Origin: Pseudofrankia coriaricola | GTDB lineage: Bacteria; Actinomycetota; Actinomycetes; Frankiales; Frankiaceae | Direction of reading: 5' to 3' | Assembly (NCBI RefSeq): GCF_001854805.1 | Contig: NZ_MBLO01000243.1 | Coordinates: forward strand, 62,001 to 126,000 | DNA length: 64,000 nucleotides | Part shown: piece after piece, positions 41,681 through 51,976 of the stretch | How the letters are laid out: every line of letters starts with the position of its first letter | Numbering within the stretch: position 1 is the stretch's first letter | Notes under the pieces: generated by a model | The model's input: the letters and a program-made list of their open reading frames with translations, nothing else | Database searches by the model: none | Told to the model about the DNA's origin: nothing | Translations under genes and position numbers: made by a program

Positions 41681-42886
41681 ATGGACTTTGAGCTGTCGGC
41701 CAAGGCGCGCGACACCTGCGAGCGGATGTGGGACTTCATGCGGGAGGAGGTGTTCCCGGCTGAGCCGGTATGGCGCGACTGGCTGCGTGAGCATGGCGAG
41801 CACGCGTACCCACCGGTAATGGAGGAGCTGAAGGCCTCCGCCCGCAAACGCGGCCTGTGGAACCTCTTCCTGCCGGCCTGGTCGGGCCTGTCGAACGTGG
41901 ACTACGCGTCGGTGGCGGAGATCTCCGGGTGGTCGCCGGTAATCGCCCCGGAGGCGATCAACTGCCAGGCGCCCGACACCGGCAACATGGAGACGCTGGA
42001 GCTGTTCGGCACCTCCGAGCAGCGGGCCCGCTGGCTGGAGCCGCTGAAGGACGGGCACATCCGGTCGGCATTCGCGATGACCGAGCCCGCCGTCGCCTCG
42101 TCGGACGCGACGAATATCCGGACGTCGATCGTCCGCAACGGCGACGAGTACGTCATCGACGGCCGGAAATGGTTCATTACCGGTGTCGCGGACGAGCGGT
42201 GCGAAATCCTCATCGTGATGGGCCAGACCAATCCGGACGCGGACCCGCACCGCCGGCAGTCGATGATCCTCGTGCCACTGGCCACGCCGGGGGTCACGGT
42301 CGTGCGCCACCTGCCGGTGTTCGGCTTCCAGGACCAGCACGGCCATTCCGAGATCGTGTTCGAGGATGTCCGGGTGCCGGCGTCCAACCTGCTGTCGGGC
42401 GAGGGCGAGGGGTTCGCGATCTCGCAGGCGCGTCTCGGCCCCGGACGGATCCACCACGCGATGCGGGCGATCGGGATGGCCGAACGGGCGCTTGCCCTGA
42501 TGGTCGAGCGGGCGAAGAGCAGGACGGCGTTCGGCGGGCCGCTCTCCGATCAGGGCGTGGTGCGAGACCTGATCGCTCGTTCACGGATCGAGATCGACCA
42601 GGTACGGCTGTACGTGCTCAAGACGGCCTGGCTGATCGACCGGCATGGCGCGCGCGGCGCCGCCACGGAGATCTCCGGAATCAAGGTCGCCGCGCCGGCC
42701 GTGGCGACCGCGGTCATCGACCGGGCGATCGAGGTCCACGGTGCCGCCGGCGTCAGTGACGACACGCCGCTGGCCCACTTCTACGCCTCGGCGCGCGCCC
42801 TGCGCATCGTCGACGGCCCGGACGCGGTCCACCGGCGCACCATCGCCCGCCGCGAGCTGCGCGCCGAACGCCCCTACCTCGGCTGA
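41681..42886 (+). CDS. Acyl-CoA dehydrogenase, ACAD10/11-like
   Basis: 401-residue FAD enzyme. Seen: SAFAMTEPAVASSDATNIRT (flavin/substrate loop), DGRKWFITGVADERCEILIV, LGPGRIHHAMRAIGMAERAL, and the FAD-binding EVHGAAGVSDDTPLAHFYAS with DGPDAVHRRTIARRE near the C-terminus, where Asp rather than Glu is the likely base. Long-chain and ACAD11-type members share this layout. With the upstream kinase it may turn a phosphorylated 4-hydroxyacyl-CoA into an enoyl-CoA, by analogy with LvaC. A GGACGGGAGA site precedes ATG 41681. Confidence 0.93.
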   Translation: MDFELSAKARDTCERMWDFMREEVFPAEPVWRDWLREHGEHAYPPVMEELKASARKRGLWNLFLPAWSGLSNVDYASVAEISGWSPVIAPEAINCQAPDTGNMETLELFGTSEQRARWLEPLKDGHIRSAFAMTEPAVASSDATNIRTSIVRNGDEYVIDGRKWFITGVADERCEILIVMGQTNPDADPHRRQSMILVPLATPGVTVVRHLPVFGFQDQHGHSEIVFEDVRVPASNLLSGEGEGFAISQARLGPGRIHHAMRAIGMAERALALMVERAKSRTAFGGPLSDQGVVRDLIARSRIEIDQVRLYVLKTAWLIDRHGARGAATEISGIKVAAPAVATAVIDRAIEVHGAAGVSDDTPLAHFYASARALRIVDGPDAVHRRTIARRELRAERPYLG

Positions 42887-42977
42887 CAGCGACCGCCCGC
42901 CGACATCCGTGGACGCCCGCAAACGCTCTCGGGCGCCCGCGGATCCGGCGGGAGGGCGATACTCGTCGGCGCGAGGT

Positions 42978-43319
42978 CTAGTCGCCGCCGTCGGTGTGGG
43001 TGCGGATCCACTCGTCGATGAGGCAGGTGGCCAGCCAGTGACCGCTCGACACGGCCATATGCCTCGCCGATATGCCGTTCCCACCCTCGCCCCGCCGGCG
43101 CGGGTCCGCGCCGCGGGCGAGAAGGTACGCCGTCATGTCGACGTGCAGCGGTTCACCGGTCAGCGCGTGCGCGTCCAGCTCCATGTCTATCGCGCGGTGC
43201 AGGAGCGTAAACCCGTCTCGTTCCTCGTGGACGTCGGCGCCGGCGTCCAGGAGGTCCCGGAGGGCGGGCAGGTCCTCCATCTCCACGGCGCGGTGCGTGG
43301 GAGTCAAGCCGTCGAGCAT
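42978..43319 (-). CDS. Ankyrin-repeat protein
   Basis: About 113 residues with three to four ankyrin repeats: GLTPTHRAVEMEDLPALRDL, DGFTLLHRAIDMELDAHALT, LHVDMTAYLLARGADPRRRG and NGISARHMAVSSGHWLATCL. It mediates protein contacts; no enzymatic domain and no signal peptide. ATG 43319 has AGGGG upstream; a GTG at 43388 would add 23 residues. Partner unknown. Confidence 0.78.
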   Translation of the reverse strand: MLDGLTPTHRAVEMEDLPALRDLLDAGADVHEERDGFTLLHRAIDMELDAHALTGEPLHVDMTAYLLARGADPRRRGEGGNGISARHMAVSSGHWLATCLIDEWIRTHTDGGD

Positions 43320-43701
43320 GCCGCTTACCCCTGAACCTTGCACCAGAGCCCACCAGCCCCTTCCTGGTGACACGCCTCGACCGGACACGGCTGCAGGTCG
43401 ATGATCCTATCCGGGCGCCATGAGCCAGGTTCCGCCCGGTATGCCGGATACGGCCTACCAGGGGATCGGCCCGATGCCCCCATAGCGGAGAAACCCGCGG
43501 CGGACTACCATCCGCCGGGTATGCCCGCTGTCGCCGAGTGAATACCAATGGTATGTACGGCAAGACTCCCGGGATCGGCTCGGGAGCTGTCCGCAGCGCC
43601 GACGACCGGCGGGTAAGCGAGCCCGGCCGGTATCGGCGACATTTACGTCACGGGCATGGTTCGCTCTCGGGCCTCAGGCGAGCCTGGTAGGACATCGGAG
43701 C
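43320..43701. other. Gene-free region with operator-like dyads
   Basis: Contains ATACCA-A-TGGTAT (43542-43554), a perfect 13-bp dyad about 150 bases before the flavoprotein gene, and GCCGGGTATGCCCGC (43514-43528) that recalls the GCCGGGTATG dyads near 34240. No gene seen. Confidence 0.5.
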
Positions 43702-44274
43702 ATGGCCAGGGTTGAGCTCGGGGTGCTTTACGTCCTCGTGTGCGGCGGGCAGCCGGCGCGCGAGATCGAGCCGTTCGTCGAGCGGGCGCTCGCCGCCGGC
43801 TGGGACGTGTGCGTGGTCGCGACGCCGGCCGGGATGAAGTTCCTGGACGCGGCGCGCCTGGCCGAGCTGACCGGGCACCCGGTGCGCTCCGAGTACAAGC
43901 GCCCCGAGGAGCCGGACGTGCTTCCGCCCGCGGACGCGTTCGTCGTCGCGCCGGCGACGTTCAACACGGTGAACAAGCTCGCCGCCGGCATATCCGACAC
44001 CCTCGTGCTCGGCCTGGTCAACGAGGGCCTCGGCGCCGGGAAACCGATCCTGCTCGCGCCGTTCCCCAACCGGGAGCTCGCACGGCACCCCGCCTTCGCC
44101 GCGAGCCTCACGGCGTTGCGTTCCTGGGGCGTGCGCGTCCTTTTCGACGGGGAGGACTTCGCCCCGGCCCAGCCGGACGCGGCATCGGCCGGCGGCCCGC
44201 GGTTTCCCTGGGACGCGCTCACCGCACGGCTGTCTCACCTCGCCGCCGGGTTCCCCGTCCGGCCCGCCGGCTGA
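43702..44274 (+). CDS. Flavoprotein-family protein (paralog of the 31321 gene)
   Basis: 190-residue HFCD-fold protein. VLYVLVCGGQPAREIEPFVE and VVAPATFNTVNKLAAGISDT align with the equivalent blocks of the gene at 31321. PILLAPFPNRELARHPAFAA carries the FMN-proximal Pro-Asn. It probably binds FMN; no CoaB domain is fused. It stands alone behind a dyad-containing leader. Function unknown. Confidence 0.82.
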   Translation: MARVELGVLYVLVCGGQPAREIEPFVERALAAGWDVCVVATPAGMKFLDAARLAELTGHPVRSEYKRPEEPDVLPPADAFVVAPATFNTVNKLAAGISDTLVLGLVNEGLGAGKPILLAPFPNRELARHPAFAASLTALRSWGVRVLFDGEDFAPAQPDAASAGGPRFPWDALTARLSHLAAGFPVRPAG

Positions 44275-44338
44275 CGCGCGCTGGGTGGCGAGGAGGCGGC
44301 CCGGGGCAGGCGGGCGGCCAGGGCGTCGCGGTCGATGT

Positions 44339-44368
44339 TTGACTTGGAGCGCGCTCGAAGTTCTAGCG
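44339..44368 (+). promoter_or_regulatory. MerR-type promoter/operator
   Basis: TTGACT (44339-44344) and a -10-like TCTAGC (44363-44368) flank an imperfect dyad ACTTGGAGCGCGCTCGAAGT. A dyad inside a lengthened spacer is the classic MerR site. Transcription would start within a few bases of ATG 44376, implying a leaderless message. Confidence 0.65.
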
Positions 44369-44375
44369 TCGAGGC

Positions 44376-44887
44376 ATGGTCGATGGTCGCACCGCCCAGA
44401 GGCTGCCCGAGCCCCGCGCCGCCAGCGGCGGTATCCGAGACGACACGGACCGTCGGGACGCTCGTAACACGTCATGCACCCTGACCGACGTGAAGACCGG
44501 GCCCGGGCTGAGCATCACCCAGGCGGCACGGGTCAGCGGAGTCACCGCGCACACGCTGCGCTACTACGAACGGGCCGGTCTGATGCGCGACCGGGTGGCC
44601 CGGGCCTCGTCGAGTCACCGGCGCTACTCGGCCGAGGACCTGCGCTGGATCGGCACGCTGACGGCGCTGCGGCGTACCGGGATGCCGATCCGCCAGATCG
44701 CCGAGTACGCGGCCCTGGTGCGGGCAGGGGACGGCAACGAGGCCCGGCGCCTGGAGCTGCTCGCCGGGCATCGCCGCCGGGTCGCCGAGCGGCTGGCCGA
44801 GGTCAGCCGCCACCTCGAGGCCATCGACACAAAGATCGAGATGTATGCGAGCAAGAGCGAGCTCAACACGGAGAGGACGCTCACCTG

Positions 44888-44888
<1 letters not shown>
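44376..44888 (+). CDS. MerR-family transcriptional regulator
   Basis: Up to 170 residues. The HTH begins at [20 protein letters not shown] with the wing [20 protein letters not shown], then a dimerisation coiled coil ([20 protein letters not shown]). No conserved metal-binding Cys is present, so a small-molecule or redox cue is likelier than metal. The 38-residue N-terminal extension is not typical; GTG 44490 is an alternative, but the promoter position favours ATG 44376. Its stop overlaps the aldo/keto reductase start (TGATG), so both are co-expressed. Confidence 0.88.
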
Positions 44889-45922
<1,034 letters not shown>

Positions 45923-46006
45923 CCGCGGTCAGCCGGTGGCGCCGCGCCCAGGCGCCGCCCCCGGCGGTTGCGCCTCGGGTCGACCGGGCGCGAGAATTAC
46001 GTTCCG

Positions 46007-46852
46007 ATGACGGAGAACATAATTCCTTTGGCCGATGAGCCCAACGCGGCGGCCCACGCGCCCGTCGTCCGCTACGAGGTGGCGGACCGCGTCGCGACCG
46101 TGACGCTGAACCGCCCCCAGGCGCGCAACGCGCTCAGCCGCGCGGTCACGTACGCGCTCTGGGACGCCGTCAACGCCGCCGAGGACGACCCCGGCGTCGA
46201 CGCGGTGATCGTCACCGGGGCGGACCCGGCCTTCTGCGCGGGCGTCGACCTCAAGGAGGTCTCGGGCGAGACCGCACCCTCGGCCAGGAAGCGGCCCGAG
46301 GGCACTGGTCCCGAGCGCGGCGAGGACGGCCTCTTCCGGTTCCTGCCCGTCATCTCGAAACCCGTGATCGGGGCCATCAACGGCGTCGCGGTCACCGGCG
46401 GCCTCGAGATCGCCCTGCAGTGCACGCTCCTGGTGGCGTCGGAACGCGCCCGTTTCGCCGACACCCACGCCCGGATCGGGATCATGCCCGGCGGCGGCCT
46501 CACCGTGCTGCTCGCCCAGTCCATCGGCCTGCGCCGGGCGATCGAGATGTCGCTGACCGGCAACTTCGTCACGGCGGACGAAGCCATGCGCCTCGGTCTC
46601 GTCAACCACGTCGTGCCGCACGAGGAACTGCTGCCGTTCGCCTGGCGGCTGGCCGCCGACATCGTCAGCAACGACCAGCGCGGCGTGCGGCGGCTGCTGC
46701 GGCACTATCGCCAGCTGGCCGACACGGCCACCCTCACCGAGGCGCATCTGCTCGAAGGCGTGCTCGCCGAGACGTGGGAGCCGGGAACGCGCGACGTGGC
46801 GTCCAGGCGGGCCGCGGTGGCCGCACGCGGCCGCGCCCAGTCCAGCCCCTGA
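46007..46852 (+). CDS. Enoyl-CoA hydratase/isomerase-family (crotonase) protein
   Basis: 281-residue crotonase. Oxyanion-hole blocks are VIVTGADPAFCAGVDLKEVS and KPVIGAINGVAVTGGLEIAL. Where hydratases have catalytic Glu before the LG of the active loop, this protein reads FADTHARIGIMPGGGLTVLL, as in actinobacterial EchA-like variants, so the reaction may not be simple hydration. ATG 46007 is preferred over an upstream in-frame start. It is not tightly linked to other acyl-CoA genes. Confidence 0.9.
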   Translation: MTENIIPLADEPNAAAHAPVVRYEVADRVATVTLNRPQARNALSRAVTYALWDAVNAAEDDPGVDAVIVTGADPAFCAGVDLKEVSGETAPSARKRPEGTGPERGEDGLFRFLPVISKPVIGAINGVAVTGGLEIALQCTLLVASERARFADTHARIGIMPGGGLTVLLAQSIGLRRAIEMSLTGNFVTADEAMRLGLVNHVVPHEELLPFAWRLAADIVSNDQRGVRRLLRHYRQLADTATLTEAHLLEGVLAETWEPGTRDVASRRAAVAARGRAQSSP

Positions 46853-47191
46853 ACCGCGCCGGGCGCCCTGTTCGCGCCAGACCCGCCGCCGTGGCCGGCG
46901 GCGCCGCGACACTGGCGACACGGCGGGGCGGCGGCGACCGAACTGAGCATCGTCGGCCCAGGTCACGGCGGTGCGAGGTCAGCGGTCTCACCGCGGGCCT
47001 ACCACCGCTGACGGCCGGGATTGTGCTACGCGGCAGGAATTTCTCCGACGCCGGGACTTCCGTCAGGCCGCGCGGCGATCAACCGGGACGGATCCGCGCA
47101 ATCTCATGAATGGACGTTCAGTAACAGCGGCGCCTGGAGCCTGCTCGGTCTAGCCTGACGTGACCGGCGCTGATCGAGGACGGAGGCGACG
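46853..47191. other. Gene-free region
   Basis: About 340 GC-rich bases before the hydrolase gene. I see no gene, clear repeat or strong hairpin. Confidence 0.4.
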
Positions 47192-48064
47192 GTGGTGGGC
47201 AGACGGGCAATCATGCGGGTCGACCGGGATGGGATCGGCGTCTACGTCGATCTTGCGGGGCCCGCCGACGGCCGGCCGGTCGTGTTCCTGCACGGCCTGG
47301 CCTCGAGCGGCACCGTGTGGGACTGGCTGCCTCCAGCGGTCACGGCCGACCGGCGGATCGTCAAGGTCGACTTCCGGGGACACGGCCGCTCCGACCGCGC
47401 GCCCGAGGCCTACCTGCTCCCCCACTTCGCCGACGACGTGGCCGTGGTGCTGCGCGACGTCGTCGGCGGCCCGGCGACCCTGGTGGGGCACTCGCTCGGC
47501 GGTGCCGTCGCCTGGGCCGTGGCCCAGCGCCATCCCGGCCTCGTCACCGCGCTCTTCCTGGAGGAGCCGCCGCTGTTCCAGGGATCCCGCGCCGACGACG
47601 CCGGCTCGCCGGCCGGGACCGTCTTCGCCCGGCTTCGGGCCGCCACAGACCAGTGGCAGCGGGAGGGCGTGTCCATCGACGAGATCGCGAAACGGCTGGC
47701 CGACACGTCGTTCGGCCCCGCGTCCGCGCCGACGATGGGGGCCGCCTACACCAGCGACGCGGTCGAGGCGACCGCGTTCAGCCTCAAGCACGTCGACGTG
47801 CGGGTGATCGACGCGGTCCTCGACGGCTCGATGCTGGCCGCGCTCGACACGTCCGCGCCGGTGCCCGCGCCGGTCTTCCTCCTCGCCGCCGACGAGGCGC
47901 TCGGTGCCGTGTTCACCACCGCCCACGCCAAGCAGCTGGCCGAGGACCACCCGTCGGTCGAGGTCGTCCACCTGACCGGCGCCGGCCACTGGATCCACCT
48001 GGAACGCCGCACCCGCCCCGTCTTCACCCGCCACCTCGTCGACTTCCTCACCCGCTACTCCTGA
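47192..48064 (+). CDS. Alpha/beta hydrolase
   Basis: 290-residue soluble hydrolase. Oxyanion strand VVFLHGLASSGTVWDWL, nucleophile elbow LVGHSLGGAVAWAVAQRHPG with Ser, and the catalytic His in LTGAGHWIHLERR; DFRGHGRSDRAPEAY is the family block after strand 4. GTG 47192 with GGAGGCGAC upstream. Stand-alone; likely an esterase or C-C hydrolase, substrate unknown. Confidence 0.9.
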   Translation: MVGRRAIMRVDRDGIGVYVDLAGPADGRPVVFLHGLASSGTVWDWLPPAVTADRRIVKVDFRGHGRSDRAPEAYLLPHFADDVAVVLRDVVGGPATLVGHSLGGAVAWAVAQRHPGLVTALFLEEPPLFQGSRADDAGSPAGTVFARLRAATDQWQREGVSIDEIAKRLADTSFGPASAPTMGAAYTSDAVEATAFSLKHVDVRVIDAVLDGSMLAALDTSAPVPAPVFLLAADEALGAVFTTAHAKQLAEDHPSVEVVHLTGAGHWIHLERRTRPVFTRHLVDFLTRYS

Positions 48065-48329
48065 TCATGAGGACGGCGCCGGGCACGGCCAACGAGGGCC
48101 GGCCCAGTCCGCACGCGGTCCCGCCAGGCAGAAGGCTTCCCACCGGGCCCGCGGAGCGGCCGCGCGCCTCCGCCCGTCGGCCCGGCCGGGAAGGACGCTC
48201 CCTACGGGGGCGTCACCGACGGTGCACCCCCGCCGCACGGACAGTCCGCACCGCCGCCTTTACCGGTCGTTTAATCCCGATCTCGGTAGGCTTGACAAGG
48301 GCTGGACTCCAGCGGTGCGGGGGACGGGA

Positions 48330-50147
48330 ATGACGGTCGATTCATCGGCGGACTCCGGGTTCGACCGCGACCTCCCGCCCAACTTCCGCCAGCTGGTGCC
48401 CGTCGGATCCGGGTCGGCCGGCCAGGTGTACCGGGCGTACGACGAGGCGCTGAGCCGCACCGTCGCGCTGAAGCTGTTCACCGGGCCGCTCACGGACGAC
48501 CCGGCGGCGCTCGCCGCCTTCCGCCTCGAGTGCGCGACGCTGGGCCGGCTGAGTGCCCACCCGGGCGTCGTCTCCGTCCACAGCGCCGGGGTCACCCCCA
48601 GCGGCCGCCCCTGGCTGTGCATGCGGTTCGTCGCGGGTGGCGCCCTTTCCAAGGCGCTGCGCCGCAGTGGGCCGCTCACCCAGGCCGAGGCCCTGCGCAC
48701 CGGCGTCCTCGTCGCCGACACGCTCGCCTGGGCGCACGGGCTGACCCCGCCGGTCCTGCACTGCGACGTGAAGCCGGGAAACATCCTGCTCACCGGCGAC
48801 GGGCATCCCCTGCTCAGTGACTTCGGCGTCTCGGTCTGGGTGGCGTCGGGCCGCTCGTCCGTCACCGTCAAGGGCTTCACCCAGGCCTACGCCGCGCCGG
48901 AGGTGCTCTTCCACGGCCGGTTCTCGCCGAGGTCGGAGGTGTGGAGCCTCGCGGCGACGCTGTTCGAGATGCTGACGGGCACGCCGCCGTTCGAGCAGCT
49001 GCCCGGGGAGGGCACGGGCGCCTTCATCGAGCGGGTCGGCTACGGCCTGCCCCGCGACGCCGACATAGGCCTGTCCGGGCCGCTGCGCGCGCTGCTGCGG
49101 CGGGGCCTCGCCGTCAACCGGGAGGACCGGTGGCCGTCAGCCGCCGCGTTCGCCGCGGCGATCCGGAGCACCCAGGCGGCGCTCGGCCTGCCCGTCACGC
49201 CCGCCACCCCGGCCCCGGCACCGCCCCCGTCCCACGATGTCCTCGTCGCCGACGCGCCCGTCATCCACGCCACGCTCCCGCCGTTGCTGCCCAGCCCCGC
49301 CGGCCCGCCGTCGTTGTCCAACGGGACCCCGCCCAGGGCGCGCGGCACCCCGGCGGACGGCCGGCCGGTACACCCGAGCCAGGAACCGGTAGACCCGAGC
49401 CAGGAGCCCGCGACACCCGACGACCTGGCGGGCGGCGCGGAGCAGCGGGCGCCGGGCACCGCCGCGAAGCAGCCGGGCACCGGGCCGCGCCGCACGGTGC
49501 CGCACTGGTGGATACCGGCGGCGTTCACCATCGTCGTGGTCGTCGCCCTCGCCCTGATGCTGGTACCGCGCAGCCGTGGGCCAAGCACGGTGAGCGAGCC
49601 GTCGCTCGGTACCAGCCTCAGTGCCGGCCTGCCCACCGGCGCCACGCCGACATCCTCGCTCCTGGTCGGGACGGAGCCATCGCCGCCGCCGGCCTTGACA
49701 CAGCCGGCACCGAGCGCCGCGGGCTCCACGACGCCGCCGACGGGCGGCACGCGCTCGCAGGTCCCGCCCACGCAGACGGCCCAGCCCGCCGCGGCGCAGG
49801 CCATCCTCCACTCCGGCCAGCGGATGGAACAGGGCCAGAAGCTGGTGTCGGGCAACGGCCGGTTCGTCGCGGCCCTGCAGTTCGACGGGAACCTCGTCGT
49901 GTACTCCGAAGGCCCCGGCCCGGTCACCCCCGCCTGGGAGTCCGGGACCAGCGGGACCGCGGCGGCCTACGCCGTGATGCGCGACGACGGCGACCTCGTG
50001 CTCTACGGCACCGACGAGACGACCGTGTACTGGAACTCGGGTACCCACGGGTCTGGCACGTACCTCTGGATGCGTGACGACGGTGAGCTCGTCATCTGCC
50101 TCGAGGACGGCACCGTCCTGTGGGCCCGCAGGAGCGGAAGCGGCTAG
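48330..50147 (+). CDS. Transmembrane Ser/Thr kinase with extracytoplasmic bulb-type lectin domain
   Basis: 605 residues. The kinase domain (about 20-280) has Gly-rich GSGSAGQVYRAY, Lys48 in VALKLF, catalytic HCDVKPGNILL (Asp146; Cys replaces the usual Arg) and DFG at 164-166, then YAAPEVL. A Pro-rich linker leads to one membrane helix (394-413). The outer part ends in a bulb-lectin-like domain (492-601) whose first repeat, QFDGNLVVY, matches the QxDxNxVxY mannose-site consensus; the others are degenerate. The layout suggests a receptor that binds glycans outside and phosphorylates inside. ATG 48330 has GGGGGA upstream. Confidence 0.88.
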   Translation: MTVDSSADSGFDRDLPPNFRQLVPVGSGSAGQVYRAYDEALSRTVALKLFTGPLTDDPAALAAFRLECATLGRLSAHPGVVSVHSAGVTPSGRPWLCMRFVAGGALSKALRRSGPLTQAEALRTGVLVADTLAWAHGLTPPVLHCDVKPGNILLTGDGHPLLSDFGVSVWVASGRSSVTVKGFTQAYAAPEVLFHGRFSPRSEVWSLAATLFEMLTGTPPFEQLPGEGTGAFIERVGYGLPRDADIGLSGPLRALLRRGLAVNREDRWPSAAAFAAAIRSTQAALGLPVTPATPAPAPPPSHDVLVADAPVIHATLPPLLPSPAGPPSLSNGTPPRARGTPADGRPVHPSQEPVDPSQEPATPDDLAGGAEQRAPGTAAKQPGTGPRRTVPHWWIPAAFTIVVVVALALMLVPRSRGPSTVSEPSLGTSLSAGLPTGATPTSSLLVGTEPSPPPALTQPAPSAAGSTTPPTGGTRSQVPPTQTAQPAAAQAILHSGQRMEQGQKLVSGNGRFVAALQFDGNLVVYSEGPGPVTPAWESGTSGTAAAYAVMRDDGDLVLYGTDETTVYWNSGTHGSGTYLWMRDDGELVICLEDGTVLWARRSGSG

Positions 50148-50223
50148 CTCGGGACCTCAGGGATCGCCGGTGGAAACCGCCTGGCTCCTGTCTTGGACGC
50201 GGTCGATGGTCGATGATGGCAGC

Positions 50224-50595
50224 ATGCTCACGAACGCCTGGCCGGTTCGGGTTGTCCTCGCCGTCGTGACACTCACGGCCGCGGTGGCGCTGGCCGGCTG
50301 CGGTGGCGGGAGCAAGGCCGCAAGCTCCGCGCCCGGCGACGCCAAGGCCGCCTGCGAGGCGCTCGTGCGGACCAAGCCGACCCTGACCCACCCCACCGAC
50401 GTCGACTGGCGGCGGCTGCGGGCCGCCGGTGACCTGGGCGTCGCCGCCGCCACCGCCGACAAGAAGAAGTACGGCGACCTCTCCCAGCCGTTCGCCGTGG
50501 TCTACCGGGACGCGCTGAACTCCGAGACGACCTCCATCTACACCGACGCCCGCGCCGCCCTGTCCGTCTGCGCCGACAAGAAGCTGCCCCACTGA
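50224..50595 (+). CDS. Small lipoprotein of unknown function
   Basis: 123 residues: signal peptide with hydrophobic core VVLAVVTLTAAVALAGC, lipobox LAGC, then a Gly/Ser linker and a helical domain with two further Cys (KAACEALVRTKP; LSVCADKKLPH) that could form a disulfide. It starts 76 bases after the kinase-lectin gene and points the same way, so it may be a cell-surface partner. ATG 50206 is an alternative start. Confidence 0.75.
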   Translation: MLTNAWPVRVVLAVVTLTAAVALAGCGGGSKAASSAPGDAKAACEALVRTKPTLTHPTDVDWRRLRAAGDLGVAAATADKKKYGDLSQPFAVVYRDALNSETTSIYTDARAALSVCADKKLPH

Positions 50596-50667
50596 CGCGA
50601 CCTGACGCGACCTGACCAGGGTGGCCTGACCGGCGCCGTGGCCGTGGCCGTGGCCGTGGCCGCGAGG

Positions 50668-51633
50668 TTAGGCGACCGTGGCGGCGTTGGCGCGTTCGAG
50701 CAGGTAGGTGCCCGCGACGATCGGGGCGTAGGCCGTGCCGGCGACGAGCGGCTCGACGACCGTGTCGACGTCGGCCTCGAGGAAGACGATGAGGGAGATC
50801 AGTTCCTCGTCCGGGGCCTCGGCCGGCGGCGGGAGCACCCGGTGACGGGTGGACCGCCAGCGGTCGCCGGTCCAGCGGGCCAGCAGGTCGCCGACGTTGA
50901 CGGTGAACGCGTCCGGCTCGTAGGGGGCGTTCATCCAGCGGCCGGCGCGGTCCTGGACCTGAAGGCCGCCGTAACCGGGCTGACGGTCGAGGACCGTGAG
51001 AACGCCCCAGTCGGTGTGCGGGGCGACCCGGAACTGGCCGTCGAGCGGGGTTCCGGTCCGCGAGCGCGGCGGGTAGCGGTTGATGTTGAGGGTGTGCGGG
51101 CTGGAGCGCACCCGCTCGGCGAACCAGGGCTCCGGCAGGCCGAAGGCGACGGCGCAGGCCCGCAGCAGGTCAGCGTAGAGGCCGCGGACCTCGTCCGTAT
51201 AACGCTCGCAGAGCGCCGCGAGCTCGGGGCACTCGGCCGGCCACACGTTGGGGGCGAACCACGTCTGGTCGACGTCCACGTCGCCGGTGGCGAAGGTACG
51301 CCCGATGGTCAGGCTCTCCTTGAGGTCGGCGCGGGTCGAGTCGACAGCCTGGCCGTAGTAGGCGTTGGCCTCGCTGCCGGGCGCGATCCAGCCGCGCCCG
51401 CCGACCGCCGTCGCGTAGGCCGCCTTCGTCCCTGCCGGCAGGGCGAAGAACCGCGCGGCGGCCGCGCGGATGTCCGCCCGCAGCCCGGCGCTGATCCGGT
51501 GCCCCTCGACCAGCAGGAACCCGGACTGCCGCAGTGCCACGTCCAGCTCGCAGGCGAACCGGTAGCGCTGGTCACCGGTGCCGTCGCGCCAACGGCCGAT
51601 GTCGAGCAGCGGGAAGTCCGGTGTCGTCGTCAC
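50668..51633 (-). CDS. 2-oxoglutarate/Fe(II) oxygenase of the isopenicillin-N-synthase family
   Basis: 321-residue non-heme iron oxygenase. The facial triad is in VAPHTDWGVLTVLDRQ (His, Asp) and WRSTRHRVLPPP (His); the RxS-type co-substrate Arg is in the latter segment, followed by LISLIVFLEADVD. N-terminal DFPLLDIGRWRDGTGDQRYR is typical of plant-like 2OG oxygenases. It converges on the lipoprotein gene across a GTGGCC hexanucleotide run. It hydroxylates or desaturates an unknown small molecule. Confidence 0.9.
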   Translation of the reverse strand: MTTTPDFPLLDIGRWRDGTGDQRYRFACELDVALRQSGFLLVEGHRISAGLRADIRAAAARFFALPAGTKAAYATAVGGRGWIAPGSEANAYYGQAVDSTRADLKESLTIGRTFATGDVDVDQTWFAPNVWPAECPELAALCERYTDEVRGLYADLLRACAVAFGLPEPWFAERVRSSPHTLNINRYPPRSRTGTPLDGQFRVAPHTDWGVLTVLDRQPGYGGLQVQDRAGRWMNAPYEPDAFTVNVGDLLARWTGDRWRSTRHRVLPPPAEAPDEELISLIVFLEADVDTVVEPLVAGTAYAPIVAGTYLLERANAATVA

Positions 51634-51976
51634 GTAGGTCCCTCGCCTCCGCGGCCCATGGTCAGGGCCGTCCAGTCGTCGGCCGGAGCATCGGCGCGGC
51701 CCGCACGCACCCGGCCACGGCGCTCGGCGAATCGCCGCCTCGCGGGGCCTGGCCTGGCGGAGCCACGCGTCACCGGCAGGCAGCGGCGCCGCGCGGTGGT
51801 ACCCGTCTACCTGCCATTACGGCCCATCGACGTTTCGCCAGGCGGCCCCGCGAGTTACGAGACCGTGGCCATCGCCAATCCGGGCACGACAGGCTGGCCG
51901 CGGTCCGACAGCCGCGTCGGAGGCGGGTCAGCAACGTCAAAACCGGCGACGGCGACCGGCGACCGGCGACGGAGCC
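51634..51976. other. Gene-free region
   Basis: About 340 bases between two leftward genes. GC-rich with short GCGACCG repeats near 51950; no gene recognised. Confidence 0.4.
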
